DNA of 64,000 bases from Planctomycetota bacterium (GTDB lineage: Bacteria; Planctomycetota; UBA1135): assembly GCA_008501825.1 (NCBI GenBank), contig QQUA01000004.1:1-64000 (forward strand), in the 5' to 3' direction. Positions 41,784 to 50,887 of this stretch are shown here, piece by piece; the first letter of the stretch is position 1, and every line of letters starts with the position of its first letter. Position numbers and translations under genes: made by a program. Under the pieces are notes generated by a model that ran no database searches, was not told the DNA's origin, and worked only from the letters and a program-made list of their open reading frames with translations.

Positions 41784-44309
41784 ATGAACTCGCAAAAGTT
41801 TCCCCACCGAAGCCGCAAGCTCAGGCCTACCGAGTTGCGCTGGAATTGTCCGGCCGGCTGGGTTCGACAGGCCACCAAAGCCGCCGACGGCGAGGATCCG
41901 TTGCCGGATTTAATCGGCCAGGAACGGGCCTTGGAAGCCTTGGAAATGGGATTGGCGGTCAATGCTCCGGGGTACAACGTGTTCGTCACCGGTCTGGGCG
42001 GCGAAGCCACCACCGGCGTAGTCGGCCGCATTCTGGCTCAATTGCCGGCCCAAAACCGGCGCTTGAAAGACCACGTTTTCGTTCACCATTTTTCCGATCC
42101 GATTCGGCCGAAGCATTTGGCGCTGCCTCCCGGAGAAGGCCGGCGCTTTCGCGAGTTGGCTCTGGACTGGCGCCGAGCCTTGCGGCGGGAAATTCCCCGT
42201 TTGTTGGAAGGCAAGGAACACCAGCAGCGCCAGCAAGCGTTGATGCAGCGCTATCGGGAAGCGGAAGACAAGTTATTTCATCGCTTGTCGAAACAAATCC
42301 GCCACCGCGGTTTGCGCCTGGTACAAGTGGAAACCGATGAAGGTTCTCACCCCGACATTTATTTCAACGTCGACAGTGAGCCGGTAGCGCCGGAGGCGAT
42401 GGGAAGTTTACCCAAGGAAAAGCGCCCTCCGGTAGCCAAGCTGAAAGCCTGGATCCGCACCCGGGAAGAGATGTTGACCCAATTGCGGGCGGCGCAACGC
42501 AAGTCCCAAGCTTTGGGTTTGCGCTTGCTTCGGGAAAGCCGCAGCCTGGACGAAAATCGGGTTCGGGAAGCGGTGGAAGATTTGCGCCAGCACGTAGCCG
42601 AAGAATTGCAGGCCGAAGGTTCGCTGGCAGAGTGGCTGCAAGCAGGTGAAAAATTCGTCCTGGCCAATTTGGATTTGTTCCGCCGCGGCACCGCCGGGCG
42701 GGAAGAAGACGAGGACGACGGCTTGGAAAGCGAAGGCCGGCAACGGCGTCCCGGCTTGGAAGTCTTCGAAGTCAACGTGGTGCGGACGGTGAACGGCGAG
42801 CCATCGCCGCAAGTGTTGGAGTTGCACCCGAACTACTCCAATTTGTTCGGTACCGTGGAACGCCGGCAATTGAATTCCGGTCCCGGTTATTACCACTTGT
42901 CGGTTCGCCCCGGTTCGCTCTTGACCGCCGACGGAGGCACTTTGGTCCTCAACGCCAGAGACGTGTTGAAGGAAGCCGAAGTTTGGCGGGCTTTAAAACG
43001 CAGCTTGCAAAATTACCGCTTGGAAGTGCACGCTTTGGACAGCGTATCGCCGCTGGGAGTCACCGGCATTCGCCCGGAAGCCATCAGCTTGGACGTCAAG
43101 GTGGTGATGATCGGCGACAATGCGCTTTACGAAAGCTTGCACGACAGCGATTTCGACTTCTCGCGGATCTTCAAAGTCAAAGCGGAATTCGACGACACTC
43201 TTCCGGTCAATCAGGATTTCGTTCGCCGCTTGGTTCGGGTGCTGCGAGATTTGGGTCAGCGGGAAGCCCTGTTGCCGTTTGCCGCCGGCGGTTTGCAAGC
43301 TCTGGTGGAGCGGGCGGTGCGCGGTTCCGGCCGCCGCAATCGCTTGACCGCTCAACTAACCACCCTGGCCGACTTCGCCCGGGAAGCTTCCTACTTCGCC
43401 CGCAAAGCCGGCAAGGCCCGCATCGATCGGGAAGCGGTGGAAGAATCGCGCCGCAACTTCCGCCGCCAACATTCCCTGGATGCCGAATGGCATTACCGCA
43501 TGGTGCTGGAGGAAGTGTTTCAAATCGCCACCGAAGGCGAAAAAGTCGGCACCGTGAACGGCCTGACCGTCATTTCCATGGGGCCGGTGAACTTCGGTCG
43601 TTGCTCACCGATTTCGGCCTCGGTTTCGATCGGCGATGACTCCTACCTTTCGGTGGAACGGGAAGTCGATCTCAGCGGCCCCATTCACACCATGGGCGTC
43701 ATCATGTTGGAAGCCTTCATGCGGGCGCGTTTCGGCCAGTCTCGGACTTTGCCGATCAAAGTGGTGTTGAATTTCGATCAGTCTTATGGACCGGTGGACG
43801 GCGATTCCGCCAGCTCGTCTGAAGTCTTCGCCTTGTTGAGTGCCATCAGCGGCGTCCCTTTGAAACAAAACGTCGCCGTTACCGGAGCGGTCAACATGCG
43901 CGGCCGCATTCTGGCGGTGGGCGGAGTCAACCAGAAGATCGAAGGCTTTTATCACCTTTGCAACCAGCGCGGTCTGACCGGCAACCAGGGAGTCCTGGTT
44001 CCCGCCGCCAACCTCGGCGATTTGATGGTGGATCCGGAAGTGGTGGCGGCGGTACGCCAAGGTTTGTTCCACATCTGGGTCATGGAAAACGTCGAGCAAG
44101 GCCTGCAATTGATGAGCGGTTTGAAAGCCGGAGTCGCTGACCGAGCCGGGCACTATCCGGTAGATAGTTTCTTCGGCAAAGTGGAGAAGAGCCTCGCCGC
44201 TTACGAACAGGCTTTAAAGGGCGATGATCGCCAAAGCGGCGGCGAAAGCGAAGGCCAAGAAACCAAGAAAGGCCGCAAGAAAGCGGCCGGCGATCGGGAA
44301 AGTTCTTAA
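41784..44309 (+). CDS. Lon-like (AAA_32/S16) protease with degenerate P-loop
   Basis: 841 residues. The N-terminal ATPase-like domain carries, where Walker A should be (near residues 68-76), GLGGEATTG, without the Gly-Lys pair. A long coiled helical insert is followed by the Walker B-like GGTLVLNARDVL. The C-terminal S16 protease domain has the catalytic Ser in DGDSASSSE (near residue 675) and Lys in GGVNQKIEG (near 717), so the proteolytic dyad is intact. This is the Lon-related family with an AAA_32 domain, not classical Lon. Starts 18 bases after the GT39-TPR stop. The tail is Lys/Glu-rich. Confidence 0.85.
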   Translation: MNSQKFPHRSRKLRPTELRWNCPAGWVRQATKAADGEDPLPDLIGQERALEALEMGLAVNAPGYNVFVTGLGGEATTGVVGRILAQLPAQNRRLKDHVFVHHFSDPIRPKHLALPPGEGRRFRELALDWRRALRREIPRLLEGKEHQQRQQALMQRYREAEDKLFHRLSKQIRHRGLRLVQVETDEGSHPDIYFNVDSEPVAPEAMGSLPKEKRPPVAKLKAWIRTREEMLTQLRAAQRKSQALGLRLLRESRSLDENRVREAVEDLRQHVAEELQAEGSLAEWLQAGEKFVLANLDLFRRGTAGREEDEDDGLESEGRQRRPGLEVFEVNVVRTVNGEPSPQVLELHPNYSNLFGTVERRQLNSGPGYYHLSVRPGSLLTADGGTLVLNARDVLKEAEVWRALKRSLQNYRLEVHALDSVSPLGVTGIRPEAISLDVKVVMIGDNALYESLHDSDFDFSRIFKVKAEFDDTLPVNQDFVRRLVRVLRDLGQREALLPFAAGGLQALVERAVRGSGRRNRLTAQLTTLADFAREASYFARKAGKARIDREAVEESRRNFRRQHSLDAEWHYRMVLEEVFQIATEGEKVGTVNGLTVISMGPVNFGRCSPISASVSIGDDSYLSVEREVDLSGPIHTMGVIMLEAFMRARFGQSRTLPIKVVLNFDQSYGPVDGDSASSSEVFALLSAISGVPLKQNVAVTGAVNMRGRILAVGGVNQKIEGFYHLCNQRGLTGNQGVLVPAANLGDLMVDPEVVAAVRQGLFHIWVMENVEQGLQLMSGLKAGVADRAGHYPVDSFFGKVEKSLAAYEQALKGDDRQSGGESEGQETKKGRKKAAGDRESS

Positions 44310-44314
44310 CTCGA

Positions 44315-44845
44315 TTAAGGTTCCGAAATCAGCGGCCGGCAAAGCTCGCGCAATTGCTCCAAGCTCAACTCGCCGTCGTGGACGGTTTGGCGTTTGCCAT
44401 TTCGATATACCAGGGTCTTGGGAATCACGCCGTCAGTTAAATCCAGACTCTCCACCAAAGGCATGATGTCCAGTTCCTGGAGATAGAAAGTGGGAAAGGG
44501 CATTTCCAATCGTGCCCAACTTTCTCGGGTCTTGGCCAAATCGTAAAAAGAGGCGTCCATGCTGACGCCCAAAAAGCGGACGTCGGGAAATTCCCGGGCC
44601 GCTATGGCGAATTCTGGTAATTCGGCCACGCAAGGACCGCACCAGGTGGCCCACAAATTCACCACCAAAGGACCTTCTTCTGCCAGCTTGTGGATCTCGA
44701 CCGCCATTTGTTCCGCGTTCAAGGTCCGAAACGGTTGCGGCCCGCTTCTTTTTTTATGGGCACAGCCGAGACCGGCCAAGGCAACGGCAGCCACGGCAAT
44801 CAATACCAGGACCCCGGCCTTGCGCCGGCCGGGGTCCTTGAACAC
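44315..44845 (-). CDS. TlpA-like thioredoxin-fold lipoprotein
   Basis: About 176 residues from a GTG at 44845; the start is uncertain and an in-frame ATG exists at 44977, overlapping the upstream gene. The signal sequence VLVLIAVAAVALAGLGC ends in a lipobox cysteine. The redox site is CGPC in VNLWATWCGPCVAELPEF; PKTLVYRNG carries the cis-Pro region. Such proteins reduce disulfides or supply electrons for cytochrome maturation on the periplasmic side. It converges on the Lon-like gene with five bases between stops. Confidence 0.75.
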   Translation of the reverse strand: MFKDPGRRKAGVLVLIAVAAVALAGLGCAHKKRSGPQPFRTLNAEQMAVEIHKLAEEGPLVVNLWATWCGPCVAELPEFAIAAREFPDVRFLGVSMDASFYDLAKTRESWARLEMPFPTFYLQELDIMPLVESLDLTDGVIPKTLVYRNGKRQTVHDGELSLEQLRELCRPLISEP

Positions 44846-44879
44846 GTACAGGAAAAGGGCAGCCCAGAGCAAATCAAAC

Positions 44880-45605
44880 TCAGGGCTGAGTCCGGCGTTC
44901 CCGCTTGATCGAGCAACCCATCGGCTTGGTGCTGGCCTGAGGTACCGGCTTGCCGCTGAGAGATGCATCGAGAGCATCGCGCAGGAAATACTTACGCTGG
45001 TTTTCCGGACGCTTCTTGCGACCGTCGTTGTCTACCGCTCCGGTGTAGACCACTCGACCTTGGTTATCGAAGACGTAGATGTGGGGAGTGGTTTGAGCGC
45101 CGAAACGATCAGCCAACTTGTTCCCGGGATCCATCAAAACCGGAAAGGCCAATTTGTTCTGCTTCAAATAGGCCAGGATGTCTTGCTTGCTTTCGTGCCG
45201 GGGATTGTTGCTGTCCACCGCCAAGACCCGAACACCCTTGTCCCGGTATTCTTTGGCGATAGCGGAAATTTCCGGATCCCAGGCGTTTTGCCAGGGGCAT
45301 TTGCAGGACCAGAAGGAAACCACGATCAACCGCGGAACCTTGCCGGCTTTGACGTCTTCCTTTTTGGCTTTCATCCAATCGGCGAAGCGGAAGGATTCAC
45401 CCTGGGCGGTCTTCAGTTCCCAGTCGGCCAGCCATTTGATCTGGGTACCGACGGTCACCGCCTTGGTCTTCTGCTTTTGCTTCTTGGTTTTCTCCTGTTT
45501 GCTGGCTCCGGCCGGCTTGGCCTCCTGAGCCAGGGCGGGAGTGCTTGTGGCGACCGCCAGGCCCAAACCGAGGGCCAAAAACATGCGGATTCCGGTTTTG
45601 TTCAT
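44880..45605 (-). CDS. periplasmic redoxin (AhpC/TSA-like) protein with C-x-C site
   Basis: 241 residues. Signal peptide MNKTGIRMFLALGLGLAVA...ALAQ, a Lys-rich linker, then a thioredoxin fold. The redox site reads VVSFWSCKCPWQNAW, i.e. C-K-C instead of C-x-x-C; the cis-Pro loop is GAQTTPHIYVF. This may give an altered redox potential or a metal-binding role. The downstream TlpA-like gene lies 34 bases away on the same strand, so the two may serve one periplasmic thiol pathway. Confidence 0.75.
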   Translation of the reverse strand: MNKTGIRMFLALGLGLAVATSTPALAQEAKPAGASKQEKTKKQKQKTKAVTVGTQIKWLADWELKTAQGESFRFADWMKAKKEDVKAGKVPRLIVVSFWSCKCPWQNAWDPEISAIAKEYRDKGVRVLAVDSNNPRHESKQDILAYLKQNKLAFPVLMDPGNKLADRFGAQTTPHIYVFDNQGRVVYTGAVDNDGRKKRPENQRKYFLRDALDASLSGKPVPQASTKPMGCSIKRERRTQP

Positions 45606-45699
45606 GGTCAATGGACTCCAGGGAAGGACACAGGGATACCCGAGGATACGGGCGCAAAGCCAAAGCTTCGGGTAGAATTTCCCTTCTTCACGGGAAACC

Positions 45700-46551
45700 A
45701 TGCGTTACATCGACCCTCACATCCACTGCTACTCCCGGGTAACCGACGACTACGAAGCCATGTATTTGGCCGGAGTTCGGGCGGTAGTGGAACCCTCCTT
45801 TTGGTTGGGCCAGCCGCGCACCACCGCCGGCACCTTCCGCGATTACTTCCTCGGCCTGCTCGAGTTCGAGCGCCAGCGAGCCCAGGATTTCGGCATCAGC
45901 CACCGCTGCACCATCGGCCTGAACCCCAAGGAAGCTAACGATGAACGCTTGGCCGAGGAAGTCCTGGAAATGCTGCCGGAGTTCCTGGAAAGAGAGGGAG
46001 TGGTTGCGGTAGGGGAACTGGGCTACGACGCCATTACCCCGGCGGAAGAAAAAGCCTTTCTAAAGCAGATCGAAATGGCCCGGAGCCGGGATCTGCCGCT
46101 CCTGATTCACACGCCCCACCGGGACAAGGCTCGGGGAACCCGGCGCATCTTGGACATCCTCAAGGAGCTGTCCATTCCCGAACAAGCGGCGGTCGTGGAT
46201 CATTCCACCGAAGAAACCACCAAGATGATTTTGGACGCCGGCTATTGGGCCGGCCACACGGTCTATCCCAACACCAAATTGACCAAGGAGCGCTTCGTCA
46301 ATCTCTATCTGGATTTCGGAAACGAGCGCATGATGCTGAATTCCAGTGCCGACTGGGGACAGGCCGATCCCCTCAGCGTGCCCAAAACCTGCGCCTTGTT
46401 GGAAAAACGCGGCGTACCCCGGCGCGACATCCAGAAATTGGTTTGGAACAATCCGCTGGAATTCTTCGGTGCGGATCGGATGAACCTTCCCAGCGAGACC
46501 GAAAACGCTCGACTTACGCCCGCTCAGGCCCCGGTTCACTCAGGCTCCTGA
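45700..46551 (+). CDS. TatD-family metal-dependent hydrolase, EboC-like
   Basis: 283 residues. The metal-binding start YIDPHIHCYSR, then EPSFWLGQPRT, TIGLNPKEAND, VAVGELGYD, LIHTPHRDK, VVDHSTEE and NSSADWG. The EPxFWxGQPRT and LNPKEAN signatures are those I associate with the TatD-like member of the ebo (EDB) gene cluster, which exports natural-product precursors, rather than with DNase TatD. No other ebo gene is adjacent. A -10-like TAGAAT (45673-45678) precedes the ATG. Confidence 0.75.
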   Translation: MRYIDPHIHCYSRVTDDYEAMYLAGVRAVVEPSFWLGQPRTTAGTFRDYFLGLLEFERQRAQDFGISHRCTIGLNPKEANDERLAEEVLEMLPEFLEREGVVAVGELGYDAITPAEEKAFLKQIEMARSRDLPLLIHTPHRDKARGTRRILDILKELSIPEQAAVVDHSTEETTKMILDAGYWAGHTVYPNTKLTKERFVNLYLDFGNERMMLNSSADWGQADPLSVPKTCALLEKRGVPRRDIQKLVWNNPLEFFGADRMNLPSETENARLTPAQAPVHSGS

Positions 46552-46615
46552 GCCTGAGTTCCAAAAAATTTCGTTTTCCTTGTAACCTCTCCCCAAATTT
46601 TCGTTAATTCACAGG

Positions 46616-46740
46616 GAAGGATTTGAGCTCCATGTTCCTCTAAAGGAATGTGTCCCTAACAGGGATTGGGGTTCATTGGGAATCCAAGGGGATGTATCGT
46701 CCTGCGGAGCTGGGGGAAGCTCCGCAGGGCGTTTTTCTTT
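46616..46740 (+). ncRNA. candidate small RNA of about 125 nt
   Basis: Between convergent genes. TTGTAA (46580-46585) and TTAATT (46604-46609), 18 bases apart, form a plausible promoter. The stretch after it folds into successive short hairpins at 46635-46648, 46653-46665 and 46676-46687, then the terminator at 46701-46740. No open reading frame of note. No known RNA family recognised. It could alternatively be only the 3' untranslated region of the TatD gene. Confidence 0.35.
46701..46740 (+). terminator. strong Rho-independent terminator
   Basis: CCTGCGGAGCT and AGCTCCGCAGG form a perfect 11-pair stem around six bases, followed by GCG and TTTTTCTTT. It ends plus-strand transcription from the TatD gene and/or the candidate small RNA. 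Confidence 0.85.
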
Positions 46741-46789
46741 GCTCTAGCCGCCTTATTTGGCAAAAAAGCCTTTCATCCCCATGGCGCTT

Positions 46790-47830
46790 TTATTCCCGGT
46801 GACCCAAAGTAGCGGTCAATAGCATGTAGGTCTTCTCTCGCAGAATTTTGATTTTTACTTGAGTGCCCGGAGGAAAGGTACTGATGCGGGAACTCAAGAT
46901 GCCTTGGCCTTTGATGTCCCGATTGTTGACGGCAAGGATGACGTCCCCTCTTTGCAAGCCCGCTTTTTGTGCCGGCTCACCCGTGACTTTCTTCACCCGA
47001 ACGCCGTAGACCCGATCTAAGCGTAATTGTTCGGCGTATCGGGCGGTCACCGCTTCCACTTGCACGCCCAAATATCCACGCCGCGGTTTTCCATGTTGAA
47101 TGAGGTCCTGAACAATTCCCCGAGCCATGAGGGAAGGCACGGCGTAACTAATGCCTTGCCAACCGAGTTGACCGGAAATGGCGGTATTGACCCCCACCAC
47201 TTGCCCACGGGTGTTGACTAGAGGGCCGCCGGAAGAACCACGATCGATGAAAGCGTCGAATTGGATGAAGTCTTGATAGAGCACCGATTCCAATTCAATG
47301 TTGCGATTGATGCCGCTGACCACGCCGATGCTGGTGGTTCCGGTTACCCGCTTGGGACTGCCCACCGCCATGACCAAATGACCCGGCTTCAAGACGTCGC
47401 TATCACCCCAAGGCAGTTGCCGGCGAACCGAGCCCTCCGGGATCTTGACCACCGCCAAATCGGTTTGCGGGTCGATGGCCACCACGTCGCCGGTCACGTG
47501 CATGCCGTCCGGCAACATCACTTTGACTTTGGAACGGACGTCCCCCACCACGTGGTGGTTGGTCACCACATAACCCTGAATGGCATCGATGACGAAGCCG
47601 CTGCCAAAGCCCTGGATCCGGCCGGGACCATGGGGTCCTTCCTCTTCTTCCTTGTCGACGTAGAGCGAAACCGTCGCCGCCAAGACTCGCTTGGCTAGGT
47701 CGGAGGTGGCGGCCGAGAAGGCTTCCAAATCGAATTTGGTTTCCGGCGGGCCGGAAGTCCCGCGGGAAGGAAGCACGACAGCGCCAAGGCCGATGCCGGC
47801 CAGCAGAACCAGGGTGGAAGGAATTTTCAT
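46790..47830 (-). CDS. HtrA/DegP-type serine protease with one PDZ domain
   Basis: 346 residues from the ATG at 47830 (an ATG at 47869 would add 13 basic residues). Signal peptide MKIPSTLVLLAGIGLGAVVL. Trypsin-like domain with His in VVTNHHVVGD (near 92), Asp in DPQTDLAVVKI, and Ser in DRGSSGGPLVN (near 198). A PDZ domain follows (YLGVQVEAV...AGLQRGDVILAVNNRDI). A single PDZ, as in DegS or HhoA types. It should degrade or sense misfolded proteins in the periplasm. Monocistronic, divergent from the nuo operon. Confidence 0.9.
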   Translation of the reverse strand: MKIPSTLVLLAGIGLGAVVLPSRGTSGPPETKFDLEAFSAATSDLAKRVLAATVSLYVDKEEEEGPHGPGRIQGFGSGFVIDAIQGYVVTNHHVVGDVRSKVKVMLPDGMHVTGDVVAIDPQTDLAVVKIPEGSVRRQLPWGDSDVLKPGHLVMAVGSPKRVTGTTSIGVVSGINRNIELESVLYQDFIQFDAFIDRGSSGGPLVNTRGQVVGVNTAISGQLGWQGISYAVPSLMARGIVQDLIQHGKPRRGYLGVQVEAVTARYAEQLRLDRVYGVRVKKVTGEPAQKAGLQRGDVILAVNNRDIKGQGILSSRISTFPPGTQVKIKILREKTYMLLTATLGHRE

Positions 47831-48231
47831 GCTTTCGAAGGGCCGCCGGGCCCGGCGGCGAAGATCCATGTACTGGCCTACGGCCGAGACCGAAGAGTTG
47901 CTGGCCCGGCGATTTCGGGGCCCCAACTGCGGCCTCGATCTGGGCCGGACCGAGACGGCCGGCCATTGTGCTATGGCTCCACCTCGTGGCGCCACGACGG
48001 GCTTGAAATTTAACGACCAAAGGGAAACGTTCCGCGCTCCAAAGGCTCCTGGCCAGCTCAATAGGGCAAAATCTTGCAACATCCTCTCGACTTTTCCGGA
48101 GAACACCTACCCTTAACACTGTTTTCAAACCCCATTTCGGGATTCCTTGTCAGGTTTCCGTTACGGGTTATGGGTATAGGGCGAGCGCGCCTCTAGAATC
48201 TCGCGCCCGGTCGTCTGGACAGGCCCACCCA
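47831..48231. promoter_or_regulatory. divergent intergenic region upstream of htrA-like gene and nuo operon
   Basis: About 400 bases with no supported gene. A TAGAAT at 48194-48199, 33 bases before nuoA, is a plausible -10 for the operon; no good -35 is visible. The region must also hold the minus-strand protease promoter. Confidence 0.3.
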
Positions 48232-48591
48232 ATGTTGGCCACATACGCTCCCCTTCTAGCCTGGCTGGCCCTCGTGCTGGCCTTCGTTGTCGGCATCCTG
48301 GCTCTAACCGCCTGGATCGGTCGCCCGCAGGCGGCCACCGGAAAGGGCGATCCTTATGAGTGCGGAATGATTCCCCGGGGGGACGCCAGGCACCGTTTTT
48401 CGGTTCATTACTACCTGGTTGCGGTCCTCTTCATCCTTTTCGATGTGGAGGCGCTGTTTCTCATCCTATGGGCCCTGAAGGCCCGCTCCCTCGGGCTCGT
48501 CGGCCTGGTGGAAGTCGGTCTGTTCCTGGCCGTGTTGGCGGTCGGCTGGCTTCACATTTGGAGACGTGGAGGATTGGAATGGGATCGCTGA
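48232..48591 (+). CDS. nuoA: NADH-quinone oxidoreductase subunit A
   Basis: 119 residues, three membrane helices. Family signatures are [20 protein letters not shown] and [13 protein letters not shown], the latter with the conserved acidic residues of the membrane loop. Part of the complex I membrane arm near the quinone site. First gene of a 14-gene operon; its end overlaps the nuoB start by 13 bases. Confidence 0.95.
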   Translation: MLATYAPLLAWLALVLAFVVGILALTAWIGRPQAATGKGDPYECGMIPRGDARHRFSVHYYLVAVLFILFDVEALFLILWALKARSLGLVGLVEVGLFLAVLAVGWLHIWRRGGLEWDR

Positions 48592-49082
48592 TCGAAGCTC
48601 CCCAGCCCCAAAACGTCGGGGAACAAGGTTTCCTGACCACCAAGTTGCAACATTTGGTGAATTGGGGGCGCAAAAACAGCTTGTGGCCGATGCCCTTGGG
48701 CCTGAGCTGCTGCGCCATTGAAATGATGGCCATGGTCGGCCCCCGCTACGACTTGGCCCGCTTCGGTGCCGAAGCCATGCGCTTCACGCCCCGGCAGTGC
48801 GATTTGATGATCGTCGCCGGCACCCTGACTTGGAAAATGGCTCGGGCCGCCCGCACCGTCTACGACCAGATGCCGGAGCCGAAATGGGTGATCGCCATGG
48901 GCGTCTGCTCGTCTTCGGGCGGCATGTATAAGAACTATTCCGTGGTGCAAGGCATCGATTCCATCTTGCCGGTGGACATCTACGTTCCCGGTTGCCCTCC
49001 CCGGCCCGATGCGGTCATTGACGCGGTCATGAAGATTCAAAAGAAGATCGAACAGGACCGCTCCTTGAAATTTGGAAGCTGA
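48579..49082 (+). CDS. nuoB: NADH-quinone oxidoreductase subunit B
   Basis: 167 residues. Ligands for the terminal [4Fe-4S] cluster N2 lie in [20 protein letters not shown] and VPGCPPRPD. The ATG at 48579 has GGAGG seven bases upstream; upstream open sequence belongs to nuoA. It hands electrons to quinone together with NuoD. Confidence 0.96.
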   Translation: MGSLIEAPQPQNVGEQGFLTTKLQHLVNWGRKNSLWPMPLGLSCCAIEMMAMVGPRYDLARFGAEAMRFTPRQCDLMIVAGTLTWKMARAARTVYDQMPEPKWVIAMGVCSSSGGMYKNYSVVQGIDSILPVDIYVPGCPPRPDAVIDAVMKIQKKIEQDRSLKFGS

Positions 49083-49091
49083 GCCGAAGCG

Positions 49092-49637
49092 GTGAGAACT
49101 TCCCCCGAAGACCTTCGCGCCCAGGTGGCATCGCTGGCGGAAACCTTCTCGGATTGGGAGGGAGTTTCGCTGCAAGCGGGCATCGACATGCCGCAGCTCA
49201 CCGTAGCCAAAGAAAACTTGGTCCCGGTGATGCAGGCTTTACGCGACGGCAAGTTCCGCTTTGCCCACTGCTCGATGATCACCGCGGTGGACCACATGCC
49301 GGAAGAACCGCGCTTCGAAGTGGTCTACGGCCTTTATTCGCCTTCCTGTAACCAATGGTTGCGGGTCAAGACCCACTGCCAGGAATTCGAAGAGGAAGTC
49401 CCTTCGGTAACCGGCATCTGGTCCGGAGCCAATTGGTTGGAAAGAGAGTGTTTCGACATGTTCGGCATTCGATTTCAAGGACATCCGGATTTGCGCCGCC
49501 TGTTGATGCCGGAAGGCTACGAGCACTTCCCGCTGCGCAAGGAGTTCCCTCGGGACGGTATTGAACCGGGCCGCTTGTACCGGCAATGGGACGAAGGACG
49601 GCGCCGCGAAGGTGCCGAGGAGGAAAGCGCCTCGTGA
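49092..49637 (+). CDS. nuoC: NADH-quinone oxidoreductase subunit C
   Basis: 181 residues, 30-kDa subunit fold. WLRVKTHCQ and ANWLERECFDMFGIRFQGHPDLRR-type signature (the family's W-x-ERExxDMxGI motif), then LLMPEGYEHFPLRKEF. A GTG start nine bases after nuoB. Peripheral arm, linking NuoB and NuoD. Not fused to NuoD here, unlike in E. coli. Confidence 0.95.
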   Translation: MRTSPEDLRAQVASLAETFSDWEGVSLQAGIDMPQLTVAKENLVPVMQALRDGKFRFAHCSMITAVDHMPEEPRFEVVYGLYSPSCNQWLRVKTHCQEFEEEVPSVTGIWSGANWLERECFDMFGIRFQGHPDLRRLLMPEGYEHFPLRKEFPRDGIEPGRLYRQWDEGRRREGAEEESAS

Positions 49638-50887
49638 GCGACACCTTTGCCGACACCATTCAAGGTCCCGAACTCAAGTTTTTTGAATTCGTCCCCGGCT
49701 CGCCCCAGGATCCCCTCCACGGCGATCCGCTGATGTTGAACATGGGGCCGCAGCATCCGGCCACCCACGGCGTGTTGCGCCTGCGGGTTCTGCTGGACGG
49801 GGAAACCATGTTGGACGTCGATCCGGACATCGGTTATCTGCACCGCGGCAAAGAAAAGATGGCCGAAAGCATCGGTTGGCGGAAGTTCTTCCCCCACACC
49901 GACCGGATGGATTATCTGACCCCGGTCATGCCCAATTTGGCCTTCGCTCTTGCTTTGGAAAAATTGGCTGGAGTGGAAGTCCCGGAACGAGCCCAAATCT
50001 TGCGGGTGATGTTCAGCGAATTGGGCCGGATCGCCTCCCATTTGATTTATGCCGGCACCACCGGCATCGACTTGGGGGCGGTCACCATGTTCTTCTACAC
50101 CTTCCGGGAACGAGAAAAGATCTACGACATTCTCGATGCCTGGACCGGCCACCGCATGAACAACACCTACGTGCGCATGGGCGGCGTGGTGGCCGACGCA
50201 AGTCCGAAGATCTTGGAGATGGTGAAGAGTTTCTTGCAGAACTTCCCCGCCCAAGTGGACGAGTATGAAACGCTGTTGACCGGAAACCGGATTTGGTACG
50301 AACGCAACAAAGGGGTCGGCCAGCTCACTGAAGCCGAAGCCTTGGATTTGGGCCTCACCGGACCGAATTTGCGCGGCTCCGGAAACGAATACGACGTGCG
50401 CAAGGCCCAGCCCTATTGCGGTTATGAAACTTATGAGTTCGAAGTGCCGATCGGCACCGAGGGGGACGCCTATGACCGTTATTTGATCCGCCTCGAAGAA
50501 ATGCGCCAATCCTGCCACATCGTGCAGCAGTGTTTGGACCGGTTGCAGGAAGTCAAGGGCGACGTACTGGCCCACGACACCCGTTACGTCCTGCCTCCTC
50601 GCAGCAAGGTGCTGAATTCGATGGAGGAATTGATTCACCAGTTCAAAGTGGTGACCGCCATGGCCCTGCCCAAGGGCGAGGTCTATCAACTGGTCGAATC
50701 CTCCAAGGGTGAATTCGGCTTTTACATCGTCAGCAACGGCACCGACAAACCCGTGCGCTGCCACGCCCGCTCGCCTTCCATGGTTTCGATTCAGGCCATT
50801 CCGAAACTGGCGCGCAACCGCCTCCTGTCCGACATGGTGGCGATCATCGGCAGTTTGGACTTTGTCATGGGAGAGTGCGATCGATGA
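49634..50887 (+). CDS. nuoD: NADH-quinone oxidoreductase subunit D
   Basis: 417 residues. NMGPQHPATHGVLRLRVLLD, IGYLHRGKEKMAE and the quinone-chamber Tyr region are conserved; ALPKGEVYQLVESSKGEFGF and DMVAIIGSLDFVMGECDR close the chain as usual. Contributes most of the quinone-binding pocket. The GTG start overlaps the nuoC stop (GTGA), which rejects the earlier in-frame codons. Confidence 0.96.
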   Translation: MSDTFADTIQGPELKFFEFVPGSPQDPLHGDPLMLNMGPQHPATHGVLRLRVLLDGETMLDVDPDIGYLHRGKEKMAESIGWRKFFPHTDRMDYLTPVMPNLAFALALEKLAGVEVPERAQILRVMFSELGRIASHLIYAGTTGIDLGAVTMFFYTFREREKIYDILDAWTGHRMNNTYVRMGGVVADASPKILEMVKSFLQNFPAQVDEYETLLTGNRIWYERNKGVGQLTEAEALDLGLTGPNLRGSGNEYDVRKAQPYCGYETYEFEVPIGTEGDAYDRYLIRLEEMRQSCHIVQQCLDRLQEVKGDVLAHDTRYVLPPRSKVLNSMEELIHQFKVVTAMALPKGEVYQLVESSKGEFGFYIVSNGTDKPVRCHARSPSMVSIQAIPKLARNRLLSDMVAIIGSLDFVMGECDR

